A DNA stretch of 64,000 bases, taken from Rutidosis leptorrhynchoides. Its lineage: Eukaryota; Streptophyta; Magnoliopsida; Asterales; Asteraceae. The position numbers and the translations under genes were made by a program. The notes beneath the pieces were generated by a model. That model had not been told where the DNA came from, did no database searches, and was given only the letters and a program-made list of their open reading frames with translations. The stretch is taken from positions 32,068,001 through 32,132,000 of the forward strand of contig NC_092341.1 of assembly GCF_046630445.1 (NCBI RefSeq), written 5' to 3'. Positions 36,264 to 48,996 of this stretch are shown here, one piece after another (the first letter of the stretch is position 1; each line of letters starts with the position of its first letter).

Positions 36264-36492
36264 GTACAGGTACACTTAAAAGGGGGTAGAAGGAGGTAAA
36301 AAGACCAAAGTACCCTCACATGCTATGCACATGGTGAAAGTTAACGGAAAAAGATAGCGCTGTTAGGCAAATGGACTCCCGGTGAAACAACGGCATACCA
36401 CAGTGACCCCCAAGTCAAAAAAATTCTTTTGGACTCCGGTTGTAGTTCTGAACATGCCACAGGGACCCCCGTGTAATTTTGTCTAATAAATA

Positions 36493-37376
36493 TATAAATA
36501 TAAATATGATTACGTAGTTACATTGATCAAAAAGTGGTGTGTAAGTATTACATATATTTTTAGTAAGACCACTCCTGGCTAAACTATTTACTCCTTTTAA
36601 CTGATACATCAACACTAAATTTTTTTAATTAATTCATAATTAAACACTATCTATCATGCCTTTAAGTGTCATATCATTAATTAATATTTATTTTAATTTT
36701 AATTTAACTAACACAAAAATAATACTACGGTAATCATATTTTTTTTAAACAACACTTTTTGTAATAAATACAAATATGGTTACATTTAAAAAAACATATA
36801 AAGAAAACAAACATAAATTAAAACATGACGATAATTTAACAAAAATAAAATCAAACACAAACTAATTAGAATCTTTCTCTTCGTCTTTTCGTCTGCTCGA
36901 TTTACGCAAATAACCATTGCAATTTCTTGAAAGTCGGCTATTCGTTTCTTGTCCTCTTCTGACATGTTTGGATTAATTGGGTGGTTGAGTATCTCGAATG
37001 CCCTAAACATTATTTTCTTCCTTGCCACATCTTAAACGGTATGAACAATTTTGATTTGAGTACTTGCGACTTTTTTGATTTATACGCGGACATCTTCAGA
37101 CGAACGTCGAGAGGAAGTAGCATAAGATAATCCGGAACTACGTTGGCTCTTGCAGGAGCGACCAGTGGACGACGTATGTTGTCATCTCTAAATAATGCTC
37201 CAAATTTGGGTTATCATTAAGATTTAGATTAATATTTAGTAGTTCTTCATCAACATATCCGGGAGGAATTTCTTGTCCTGGGCGTCTTCTGTACATATCC
37301 CATTACACCTTCCAGCGTGAAAAACTTCGGGACTTCTTTCACTACTTGTCAAGCAGCTTCGTGTGCAAATTCTCGA
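36493..37376 (-). pseudogene. Decayed minus-strand coding remnant, source uncertain
   Basis: From about 37376 down to 36790 the minus strand shows broken pieces of a protein in more than one frame. Examples are RPGQEIPPGYVDEELLNINL, LEHYLEMTTYVVHWSLL, and at 37028-36786 MARKKIMFRAFEILNHPI then MSEEDKKRIADFQEIAMVI. The last part resembles NAM-like or Myb-like proteins that accompany plant PIF/Harbinger elements, but the match is from memory and weak. The left part (36493-36780) is AT-rich with nothing recognisable. Confidence 0.35.
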
Positions 37377-37861
37377 TGTAACGACCCAACCCGTTATTCA
37401 ACCGATTATGTAAAATAATTTTTTTTTATACAACAGAAGGGTGCGAGGCGCGCACCTGGCCTGACAGCCCGCTGTCCAAAATTTCTCATTTTCATTTAAA
37501 GATCTCCCAATTCCCGACACTTTTAGACTAAACACTTTTCACAACATTTTATATTAGGTAAAACTAACACGTTCCAATAATAAAACTAGTTTTACGACAC
37601 CGGGCCCACATATGCCCAAATTACCCTTAAGTACAAAATTATAATTTCGACCATATGAGTTTAAGTTCCAAACAAAACTACGAGCATGATGTTTGGGGAT
37701 AAACTACCCAATCCTAATTCGAATCTAAAAGTAATCCAGGCAAGCATCATGAGGGAAATCATCTAATCCCAAGCATACTCTTGCCACGTTCGCCTCCGAA
37801 CCTAAAAAATGTATACAACGAGAGGGTAAGCTAATGCTTAGTGAATGCAATACTTATACGC
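37377..37861. mobile_element. Left piece of a Tekay-type LTR split by the Athila insertion
   Basis: Begins TGTAACGACCCAACCCG, the terminal style of Tekay-like LTRs, and is interrupted at 37862 by the Athila element. The sequence resumes at 61788. It contains two adjacent GC-rich hairpins (37439-37456 and 37463-37476). Confidence 0.65.
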
Positions 37862-39843
37862 TGATGTTATGCGAGGTGTATACGAAATAGTTTATATTTT
37901 ACTAGGAAAAACTATTAAATACGATACAATTTTACACAAGATATTTATTTATTTATAGAATGGATATACTTAAACCTTGCTACAACACTTATAGGCAGTG
38001 TACCTAATCGTAAAGTAGTGTAGTTTTTAGTAAGTCCGGTTCGTTCCACAGGGAAATCTTTAAACAAAGCTCAACGCTATATTAGTTTACTTTTATAAAA
38101 ATACAAACATATATATAAGTAATATTATTATTATAAAGGGGGTTTTTACCGTTTAATGACCGGTTTGTCGATTTTAAGACTTTAGTCGCAGTTAAAACCT
38201 AATGTAAAATATAAAATAAATACAAGACTTAAATTAAAGCGTAAAGTAAATAACGATAATGAAATTGCGAATAATAAAAGTGCGATAAAATAAACTTGCG
38301 ATAATTAAAAAGTACGATAATTAAAAGTGCGATTAAATAACAATAAATAAAAGTGCGATAATTAGAAGTGCAATTAAATATAAAATAAAGGAAATTAAAT
38401 ATGAAATAAAAGAATTATGCTTATTTAAACTTCCGTAATCATGATGTTCGACGTGTTGATTTTAGTTTTATGCCCCATGGGTTAATTGTCCTTTGTCCTG
38501 GATTATATATGTCCGTCTGGTTTTTGTCCATAACAGTCCATCAGTCATAAATATAAAGTGCGAGTGTCCTTGTCAAATTATTATTATACCCGAAGTTGAA
38601 TATTCCAACTAATTGGGGATTCGAATTGTAACAAGGTTTTAATACTTTGTTTAATGAATACACCAGGTTATCGATTGCGTGTAAACCAAGGTTTTACTAC
38701 TTTGTTAACAATTACACCAATTACCCTTGAATGTAATTTCACCCCTGTTTTGATTATTCTAGTGGCTATTAATCCATTCCCGTGTCCGGTTAAATGAACG
38801 ATTATTCGTACATATAAATACCCCGCCCATCGTGTTCGATCGAGTGTATATGGTACTTTATAGGGACGCCCAATTGTAAATCTTTATATTAACATTAACA
38901 AACTATCATTTAGTTAAACAAATATAAAGCCCATTAATAGCCCATAGTCTAATTTCCACAAGTGTCGTTCTTTTGTCCAAACCCCAATTATGGTACAAAG
39001 CCCAATTACCCAATTTTAGTAATTAGCCCAACATCATGATTACTTCGTTTTAAATAAGCATAAAAATAACTTAGCTACGAGACATTAATGTAAAAAGGTT
39101 GAACATAACTTACAATGATTAAAAATAGCGTAGCGTTACACGGACAGAATTTCGACTTACACCCTTACAATATTCGCTAACATACCCTTATTATTAGAAT
39201 TATAATTAAAATTAAAATATAAATTATATATATATATATTTTACGTATATATGAGAGAAGAGAGAAAAATAGATTGATATTTGCGATCAGAATTCGGTTG
39301 CTTTTATAGGAAAAGTCGAAATTTGGGGCTCCGCGACTCGCGGTGAAAACCTCTTCAAACTCCGCGAGTCGCGGAGAATGAATTTACAGCTCAGTCCTTG
39401 GAGTCTTTCTCTGCCGACGGTTTTTATTTATAAATATAATATATATATAATTAATATAATTAATTATATATTATATTATATTTATATACCTAGTTAACTT
39501 GTAATTTTTAGTCCGTTGCGTCGAGCGTTGAGAGTTGACTCTGGTCCCGGTTCCGGATTTTCGAACGTCCTTGCGTACAATTTAATATCTTGTACTTTAC
39601 GTTTTGAATCTTGTACTCTTGTAATTTCGAGACGTTTCTTATCAATAATTGGAACCTCTTTGATTGTCTTTTGTTCTTTTGAGCTTTTTGGTTGTTTGCG
39701 TCTTCAATTCGTCAAATCTGTCTTTTGTCTTCACCTTTTATTATTTAAACGAATATCACTTGTAAATAGAACAATTGCAACTAAAAGCTTGTCTTTCTTG
39801 AGGAATAATGCTATGAAATATATGTTCGTTTTTAGCATTATCA
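37862..39843 (-). repeat. 3' LTR of the Athila element
   Basis: Begins TGATGTTATGCGAGGTG and ends TTTTTAGCATTATCA. Contains the twin 13-bp near-palindromes at 39331 and 39362. Confidence 0.95.
39331..39374. repeat. Twin 13-bp near-palindromes, 3' LTR copy
   Basis: CCGCGACTCGCGG at 39331 and CCGCGAGTCGCGG at 39362, start-to-start 31 bp. Each is CCGCGA and TCGCGG around one central base. Confidence 0.95.
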
Positions 39844-40339
39844 AATATTTCCACACTTGAGCGTTGCTTGTCCTCAAGCAATATCGTCTTGAAATACTAG
39901 AATCACTTCTTTATTCTTCACACTTTGTACATCAGTGATTTCTATACGGCGGTATAAACAATGGTAGTAACGATATGGTTTACAGTCCCACATGACTATA
40001 AAAATGTAGATCCATTAAGGAAATTGGATCTTTATGAAAACATTTGATCTTTTGAAAATTAAATCTAGTTTTTACTCTAGATAAGTTTTCCGGAATAATC
40101 ATTTACCGGTGTTTGCAAAATATTTTTGTGGGTTTGGTGGGTTTCAGATTTGAAAAATTTAGCTCAAAACTTGCGGTTTTGTGTCACCCACTTGCTAACC
40201 TTGTATTTGGAAAGCAACACGTCCAGTTTACTTGTCCCGTATATTACCTTTCGGTAAACTACCGTCCGGTTGAAAGGAAAGCGTTGAACAAGCAACTGTT
40301 AAGGCAATGTCCCCTGACATGCTTTTAATTATGGTCTGT
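39844..40339 (-). other. Athila 3' non-coding region, distal part, with polypurine-type end
   Basis: On the minus strand GAGGACAAGCAACGCTCAAG followed by TGTGGAAATAT abuts the 3' LTR. This is the phrase usually found before Athila 3' LTRs and probably holds the plus-strand primer tract. The rest is non-coding. Confidence 0.65.
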
Positions 40340-42828
40340 TGTAACGACCCGACCAAAACCGTTATTGACGGCGTCGTTAACTTAGGTCCCGTTGCATGGT
40401 CGTAGTCCCTATATGAGACTCGTTTGACCAAAATTATGTCGCGTTCATTTGAAAGGTACAAAGTTTAGTTTAACAAACGGATCGACAATAAGTTTAAGTT
40501 TACAAAGTTATAAAGTATGAATGAAATAACTTGCGACATAATTAGTTTGAAACCACCGTTGCTATAAATAGCGTAAGTATGTAAACAAAAGTTTGAATCC
40601 ATAAGTGCTATCCCTAGCGTATGTATGTATGTATGCTTGACCCCAAGCAAGAAATCAGAGTGTATGCATGTATGCTCGACTCCAAGCAAGTATGAGTGTA
40701 CGCGGAAGCATGTATCAAATAGCCAAGTATGAACCTGAGAAACATATAGAAAACTGTCAACGAAAAAACGTTGGTGAAATCATAGGTGTTTGTAATAAAC
40801 GTTGTTTTTGAACCACAAGATTTAGTATTCCCATAGTTGATTATCAAAATCGTTTGCATTCCAAAAGTATTGTTCGCGAGCACCCAATTATCAAGACTTA
40901 ACGTTTCCTTCCATAGAACCCCATCACAATAGTGTTAGAACATACACCGTTTCCCGAAAATATATTTCATCCGTAGACGGTAGCGAACCGTCCGTAATGA
41001 GGGTTTGTCAAACCCGTATGGCCACACAATATAAGTTCTCGCTTACACCCTGCAAGTGTAACTAATGATAATCGAATTGAGGATTTTTGTTCTAACTCGC
41101 TGTGGAATGTTTGTTTTCCTTGTACTTGTGTTCAAAGTATAAAAGCAAGTAGTACAAAATGTAACAAAGTATATGTTTCTCAACCCACAATTTAAAAGTA
41201 TAAAAAGTTGTTGAAAAGGTGGGACTATGATCTCACCTCGAGTGCACGAGTATAAAAGTACTTCACAAAGTAACGTATGCATGAAAGTTGCTTAGCCTTG
41301 ACCTAAACAAGTAAGTTGTATCAATTAACCGGTTACGACACAAGGTCGGGTGAAATGTGTTCAATTAGTCCTATGGCTCGTTACGACTCGATTAAGTATA
41401 GCATGTGAATCACGTTGTCAAGTTTCATACAAGAAACAAGTATAAAAGCATGTTAGAATGATTGTATAAAAGTTTGGTTAAGTTTGACTAAAAGTCAAAC
41501 TTGGTCAAAGTCAACGAAAAAGTCAACGCGTTCGGGTCGGGTCCCGAACTATTTTTCTATGCTAAATATTCATATACAAGTATATTAAAACAAGTTTCAT
41601 GTGAATCGGAGGTCGGTAGCTAGTCAAACATTTCGCGTGAAATGTGACAAAGTGAGCAGAATCTGGCCAGGCGATTCTGCGCGCCGCGCGGGGATGTGGC
41701 GCGCCGCGCCACTACCTGAGCAGAGAATTCTGGTCAGTTTTTCCAAGTGTGCACGAACCAAAACCTTTTCCAACCCAATTCTTGACCCGCAAACACTTAT
41801 AATGCCTATCATATATCGTCGAAAAGGTATTTTGACGAGGAATACAACTAACCACATATCATCAATCAAAAACATCATTTACAATAACCGAAAACTCGTC
41901 AATTGATCATGAAAGGTTTATTTTCAAAGTTTCAAGTTCGTAAAACGTATTTTATGATTCGGGAATCCAATTTACACATACGATATGCCGTTTTGAAGGT
42001 AATGAAACATACATTACAACTAAACACTTACTAATAACATTTCATGGCATTCGAAACATCAAAAGCTCGTTTTAAGTCTATCAAACCCTAACCAAAATCC
42101 GCAAAAATCAATATTCATGTTTTTGAAGTTTCCTTAATCAACCTACGCATCAAAACGAAGCTAGTGATACTAGTAACACAATTAAAACATGAACTTTAAC
42201 AATTTAACAACATTAACTCATCCAAAATCAAAGATTTAGCACACCCATTTCAAATGTTCAAACTAGTTACTCAAAACAACGAATCGAGCAAACAAAACAT
42301 ATATTCATGTTATACACGAGCCATAGACACTAACTAACACCATTTCAAGTCAAAAACACGAATTTAGAGAAATCTAGAGTTTTAGAAATGTTACCCAAAA
42401 TCAATGAAGTTAGTATCAAATCGTAGAGGATGATGAGAGGATCAAGAATATGTAGTCGGATTTGTTGTGAGCTTCCAAGATTGAATTTAGATGATGAATG
42501 AATGGAATGGGTTTGTGTGTGTGTTCTTGAGATGGAGAGAAAAGAGAGGAGGGAGATGATGGAATGAATGAAAAATGGGTTGACTAGTTGACCTAGTCAA
42601 CTAGTTTGCCCATTTGGCAACTCCGGTCCCTCGAGTTTCAAAGCGGGTGCGGAATTTAATCGATCGAATATTTTTAAAACGCTCGAGTAAACGGATGATG
42701 TCAAAATTAAATAGCGAAAATATAATGAACGTTACTCACGGAAACTATTAATTTAAATACGAAAGATTATGTTTAAAAAAAAAAACGGTGTTAAAATTAA
42801 ATTTAACGGAAAAACGCGGGATGTTACA
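40340..42828 (-). repeat. 3' LTR of the nested Tekay-like element
   Basis: Begins TGTAACGACCCGACCAAAAC and ends GCGGGATGTTACA. Contains twin GCGCCGCGC hairpins at 41681 and 41701. Confidence 0.95.
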
Positions 42829-44899
42829 TTATCCACACCTCAAAAGAAATTTCGTCCCGAAATTTAGTTGGAAGTAGTAGTTGTTGAATCTTACTCGAGA
42901 CCTTGCGTTGTAAATTCTACGAATAAGTGAAAGTACGTCCTTGAGTATTTCCACGAATTTTGACGGTCGGGATCATATGTTGTTTTAAGGTTTGCCTTCC
43001 ATGATTCATGGTTTCAACCGGTCCTCCTAGGAAGTGAGGGTTATCGTCGATAGTGAGTTCATCAAAGGAGATAACAAGTTCTCGTTTCGCAAAACACGTC
43101 TTTGAGTTGATACATCGAATGTAGGATAAACGGAGACCCAAAATGAGTCGGAAAAGTCTAAACGGCTAGCGACGGGTCCAAAACACCCCAAGAATTTAAA
43201 GGATCAAAATATCGCGGATTTAGCTTCCTACGTTTTCCCGAAACGGATTGCACCTTCCCAAGGTGCGACTCTTAACGTGACGTGGTTTCCCACGTGGAAT
43301 TTGAAATGTTTACGTCTAACATCGGCGTAGCTCTTGGTGATTACGAGTCGCGTAGGGTTTTACCTGAATATGAATAACTTTTCTCGGTTGCTCATGAATA
43401 ACCTCGGCCCCGGTGAATTGATCATCGTTTACTTGGTTCGACAAAGGAGAATGACGTTTTAATACAAATTCGTATTATGGTTTTCAAGACTTAAATCGTA
43501 TGTTTGTTCGGTCCGTCGGGTTATGGTTGATGTGCGGTACTCATGTCTAAACGTGGTCCCGAGACTTTTTGTGAGGCACTCCAAAATCTAGAAGTGAAAC
43601 GAGGATCTCGGTCCGAAACGGAGTACATTCCGTAAGGTATATTTGGACAAGTTTGTTAGGACAAGTTTCTCAAGAAAATTCGCGTCGCGAAAGATTTATC
43701 AGTTTCCAAAAACGTTCGTCGGGGCAAGTTCTCATCGGTTTCTGAAATAAAAACGTTCGTCGGAACTATTCACCCTCGAGGTGAATACTAGTATAACGTG
43801 GAGAGTCTCTTCCCCCATTGAGAGTTTAGAGTAAAGATTTCCTGAACCGGAAGTACGAGTGTGATGAGAGAGAAGTTTCCGCCTCGGTGCGAGCATAACG
43901 AGTAAATCGTAATTAGTCAATAAGACTGTGCGAGGACGAGATAGTATACACGTGTAACATACGGTTGAAGTCGAGAGGAATCGGTAATTCATTCGGAAGC
44001 ATAAGTATAGTTCGACAAAAGTCGAAGGGGTGTCCCCGGTATGGTTGTTATCAATTTTCTTGGGGTTTTCGGATGTCCAAACATGAAAGGATGAAGTCAT
44101 GTACATGGCACATGGTGGTGTTTAGGTTGATCGAGTCTAACCACCATCACGCGTCACTAGAACTTTGGTATGTCTTACCGTAATATAACCACGTTGATCG
44201 AGTGTCGTTATATTACGCTAACTCATACCTCCATTCCCACATCACTCTATAGATTCAAGTTCGTGTCATCGCGAAAATCTAAAATGAACAAAATGTAACG
44301 ACGTCTCAAACGTGACTCGTATTAAATCGAAATAGTTTCTACAACTCTAAAGAAGCGTTTCCCCGCGGGAAGTGTATAAACGATTGTTAACGTCAAATCG
44401 GTTCGATTCAAACAATAATGTATTTAGGTATGAAAAGAGTAACGAGTCATGATAACGAGTAGCACGCAACCGTAGTGATAAATGTTGACGACGATACTCA
44501 CCTAGAGTAGTGATGGTAGTAACACCAAAAAGTAGATAGTAAGAAACACCAGTGGGAAACCGATAGTAAGTTGAAATGGTGGCAAATAACAATCCGGGAG
44601 ACAGAGTTCCCGAACGAGTGTGACTAACGAAGTCGTCGTCATCCATACGTGTATGAATCATGAATTTACGTGTGTTACCAAAAAGTGGCGGAATACGAGT
44701 TCGTATGATGAAGGTTGGGTACCATTAAAAAGTTTGCCTAAGAATGATTCAAGTATAATGCACAAGTAGTCAAGTAAGTGCTATCTATAGCAAATGTATG
44801 TCAGAATGCAATGGCTAACTATCCGGTTGTAGTCTAGACTCACTAATGCGTCCTAACGACTCTGTTAGACACACTAATGCACGTCCTAGTTCGCTACAA
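42829..44899 (-). other. Decayed interior of the nested element
   Basis: About 2.1 kb with no continuous long reading. The left end carries the phrase AAATTTCGTCCCGAAATTT next to the LTR, the usual Tekay 3' junction. A trace of the polyprotein tail lies near 42940-43140. The remainder looks pol-derived but scrambled by mutation. Confidence 0.6.
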
Positions 44900-44916
44900 C
44901 CAACGCTCTGATACCA
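44900..44916 (-). promoter_or_regulatory. Primer-binding site of the nested element
   Basis: On the minus strand TGGTATCAGAGCGTTGG, two bases inside the 5' LTR; initiator tRNA-Met type. Confidence 0.92.
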
Positions 44917-44918
44917 CT

Positions 44919-47406
44919 TGTAACGACCCGACCAAAACCGTTATTGACGGCGTCGTTAACTTAGGTCCCGTTGCGTGGTCGTAGTCCCTATATGAGACTC
45001 GTTTGACCAAAATTATGTCGCGTTCATTTGAAAGGTACAAAGTTTAGTTTAACAAACGGATCGACAATAAGTTTAAGTTTACAAAGTTATAAAGTATGAA
45101 TGAAATAACTTGCGACATAATTAGTTTGAAACCACCGTTGCTATAAATAGCGTAAGTATGTAAACAAAAGTTTGAATCCATAAGTGCTATCCCTAGCGTA
45201 TGTATGTATGTATGCTTGACCCCAAGCAAGAAATCAGAGTGTATGCATGTATGCTCGACTCCAAGCAAGTATGAGTGTACGCGGAAGCATGTATCAAATA
45301 GCCAAGTATGAACCTGAGAAACATATAGAAAACTGTCAACGAAAAAACGTTGGTGAAATCATAGGTGTTTGTAATAAACGTTGTTTTTGAACCACAAGAT
45401 TTAGTATTCCCATAGTTGATTATCAAAATCGTTTGCATTCCAAAAGTATTGTTCGCGAGCACCCAATTATCAAGACTTAACGTTTCCTTCCATAGAACCC
45501 CATCACAATAGTGTTAGAACATACACTGTTTCCCGAAAATATATTTCATCCGTAGACGGTAGCGAACCGTCCGTAATGAGGGTTTGTCAAACCCGTATGG
45601 CCACACAATATAAGTTCTCGCTTACACCCTGCAAGTGTAACTAATGATAATCGAATTGAGGATTTTTGTTCTAACTCGCTGTGGAATGTTTGTTTTCCTT
45701 GTACTTGTGTTCAAAGTATAAAAGCAAGTAGTACAAAATGTAACAAAGTATATGTTTCTCAACCCACAATTTAAAAGTATAAAAAGTTGTTGAAAAGGTG
45801 GGACTATGATCTCACCTCGAGTGCACGAGTATAAAAGTACTTCACAAAGTAACGTATGCATGAAAGTTGCTTAGCCTTGACCTAAACAAGTAAGTTGTAT
45901 CAATTAACCGGTTACGACACAAGGTCGGGTGAAATGTGTTCAATTAGTCCTATGGCTCGTTACGACTCGATTAAGTATAGCATGTGAATCACGTTGTCAA
46001 GTTTCATACAAGAAACAAGTATAAAAGCATGTTAGAATGATTGTATAAAAGTTTGGTTAAGTTTGACTAAAAGTCAAACTTGGTCAAAGTCAACGAAAAA
46101 GTCAACGCGTTCGGGTCGGGTCCCGAACTATTTTTCTATGCTAAATATTCATATACAAGTATATTAAAACAAGTTTCATGTGAATCGGAGGTCGGTAGCT
46201 AGTCAAACATTTCGCGTGAAATGTGACAAAGTGAGCAGAATCTGGCCAGGCGATTCTGCGCGCCGCGCGGGGATGTGGCGCGCCGCGCCACTACCTGGGC
46301 AGAGAATTCTGGTCAGTTTTTCCAAGTGTGCACGAACCAAAACCTTTTCCAACCCAATTCTTGACCCGCAAACACTTATAATGCCTATCATATATCGTCG
46401 AAAAGGTATTTTGACGAGGAATACAACTAACCACATATCATCAATCAAAAACATCATTTACAATAACCGAAAACTCGTCAATTGATCATGAAAGGTTTAT
46501 TTTCAAAGTTTCAAGTTCGTAAAACGTATTTTATGATTCGGGAATCCAATTTACACATACGATATGCCGTTTTGAAGGTAATGAAACATACATTACAACT
46601 AAACACTTACTAATAACATTTCATGGCATTCGAAACATCAAAAGCTCGTTTTAAGTCTATCAAACCCTAACCAAAATCCGCAAAAATCAATATTCATGTT
46701 TTTGAAGTTTCCTTAATCAACCTACGCATCAAAACGAAGCTAGTGATACTAGTAACACAATTAAAACATGAACTTTAACAATTTAACAACATTAACTCAT
46801 CCAAAATCAAAGATTTAGCACACCCATTTCAAATGTTCAAACTAGTTACTCAAAACAACGAATCAAGCAAACAAAACATATATTCATGTTATACACGAGC
46901 CATAGACACTAACTAACACCATTTCAAGTCAAAAACACGAATTTAGAGAAATCTAGAGTTTTAGAAATGTTACCCAAAATCAATGAAGTTAGTATCAAAT
47001 CGTAGAGGATGATGAGAGGATCAAGAATATGTAGTCGGATTTGTTGTGAGCTTCCAAGATTGAATTTAGATGATGAATGAATGGAATGGGTTTGTGTGTG
47101 TGTTCTTGAGATGGAGAGAAAAGAGAGGAGGGAGATGATGGAATGAATGAAAAATGGGTTGACTAGTTGACCTAGTCAACTAGTTTGCCCATTTGGCAAC
47201 TCCGGTCCCTCGAGTTTCAAAGCGGGTGCGGGATTTAACCGATCGAATATTTTTAAAACGCTCGAGTAAACGGGTGATGTCAAAATTAAATAGCGGAAAT
47301 ATAATGAACGTTACTCACGGAAACTATTAATTTAAATACGAAAGATTATGTTTAAAAAAAAAACGGTGTTAAAATTAAATTTAACGGAAAAACGCGGGAT
47401 GTTACA
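44919..47406 (-). repeat. 5' LTR of the nested Tekay-like element
   Basis: Same start and end as 40340-42828. Twin GCGCCGCGC hairpins at 46260 and 46280. Confidence 0.95.
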
Positions 47407-48996
47407 TCTGTAACGTGTCGGACGCAATTACTATCCTTGGTAGGAGCAATAGTAAAGCTCACCCTCATAATTTTTCGGTATTGCACAAGGTCCTGTCTTT
47501 GACCATGCTATGCAACCACCGTTCTTACGGTTGACACCCGATTTAGTTCAGGTGACCTAATGAATTCCAGGTGAATTCCTAGGATTTTACGTTCAATGGT
47601 AATGAACGTATTGAAAATAGGGTTTTCAGAAAACAAATCGGTTTGTAATTTTGATCAAAATATTTTCTCGTTCAAGCTCGAGTTTAGATATCATTGAATT
47701 CCATGAGTTTGTAATTCTCAATTTTTAAGGTCAATCTCTAGGATTGAGTAATATCAGTCTTAAAAGCTGATTTTTAATCTTTAAGGAGATTATTCTTTCT
47801 GGGGATCTGATTCATTAGTCTTATCAAGCTAATTTGCACGGTGCCCCCCCCATTGTACGAGATAAATCCTTCTCATGGTTAGGATAAATCTGACCACATG
47901 GCGACCCTGTTTAATGCTGAGGTCCGTGGATTTTCTGCTGATTTTAGTGATGACTTTTCTAGATTTTTCATCAACCTACAGCTGGTCTGGACGACAACTT
48001 CATGACCTAAATCAAGAAGCGCGTGTCTTTTTCGGAAGACTTTACTTCCTTTTAATGATGGAATTGATTCATCGTGTAGATCCATCTCTTCTTTTCTTTC
48101 ATCGGGTAAAAACAGTTTAGTTTAGTCCAAAGCAAAAGTATTTTCAGTTATTTGTTACAGATATATGTGACATATGTTTAAGATAACTTGGTAAATTTTT
48201 CCACACTTGGCTTTTATTTTCCTTTTTATCGTCCTCTATTCCATTTTAAATGAATTTTAACATTTTAGTTTGTTTCTCAATTTATGTCCTTTCCGAGGTA
48301 ACAATAATTTCGGTGTTAAAACCTAGTTTTATCGCTCATAAATATGTATAAACATAATTTGAATTCATTTAATTGAAAATTTTGAAAAATTTTACTAGAA
48401 TTGGGTAGTCAGTATATAAGACTAGGGCTGTTCTTTTTTTATCAGAGAGCACTAGATTCTAATACAACTACTGCTTTACTAGTATTTTTAATGGTAACCA
48501 AGTGTTTAAGATAAAAATTTTAAAATCCGAAAGAATTTAACCCCTTCCCACACTTAAGATCTTGCAATGGCCTCATTTGCAAGAAATCAGTAACAATTTA
48601 AATTATTGAGGGTGATTTGTGTGAAAATGATTAAATTTTTACCAAAGTTTCCAAATATATTGGCGTTTGTTTGCTGAATGATAAATGGTGCACATCATTT
48701 GTTCATTCCGTCTTGTTGTTATTTTACATATATTTTGCATCTTGTCGTCAAAATTAGTTGCTTTTGCTGAACTTAATGCCAGTCTTTGAAAATGCGTTGT
48801 TTTACCCTGTTGTGTACATAAGATAAACTGCAAACATATATACATATTTTTGAAGTTTGGTATATTACCCCACATTCAAAAAATTATTAAAATCTAAGAA
48901 TAAAAGTTAGATAATTATAAAAATGATTACAATATTAACAAAAATATTAAATGTATCAATAATTACAAATTACAAAATAAAAAAAAAATAAGTAAA
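47407..48996 (-). other. Athila 3' non-coding region, proximal part
   Basis: Non-coding region between the nested element and the post-pol ORF, continuing at 39844-40339 on the other side of the insertion. No gene seen. Confidence 0.6.

Larger units (their letters stand above)
26030..36483. mobile_element. MULE DNA transposon, 9-bp target duplication, carrying a nested LTR retrotransposon
   Basis: Left end GACAAAATTACACGGGGTCC, right end the inverted CCCCCGTGTAATTTTGTC. The inverted repeats extend about 175-190 bp with moderate divergence (about 26030-26203 and 36295-36483). Flanks are TAATAAATA on both sides (26021-26029 and 36484-36492), the 9-bp length of Mutator-like elements. Its own DNA is only about 1.65 kb (26030-27462 plus 36264-36483); the rest is an inserted LTR element. 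No transposase is visible, so it is non-autonomous. The unique interior (26204-27457) may be captured host sequence. Confidence 0.88.
40340..47406 (-). mobile_element. Young non-autonomous Tekay-like element nested in the Athila
   Basis: Two LTRs of 2,489 and 2,488 bp (40340-42828 and 44919-47406) flank a 2.09 kb interior, with TCTGT on both sides (40335-40339 and 47407-47411). The iMet-type primer site at 44900-44916 puts it on the minus strand. The interior retains only a heavily decayed end of a Tekay-type polyprotein (a chromodomain-like trace near 42940-43080) and has many breaks. The two LTRs differ at only about eight sites by eye (about 0.3 %), so this copy inserted very recently. Confidence 0.92.

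Noticed and set aside
39516-39860. 114-residue reading, duplicated at 61455-61799
   Set aside because: LTR sequence of the Athila element, on the strand opposite to its genes.
41601-41906. 101-residue reading, duplicated at 46180-46485
   Set aside because: Duplicate only because both lie in the two LTRs of the nested element; it crosses the GC hairpins and shows no protein features.
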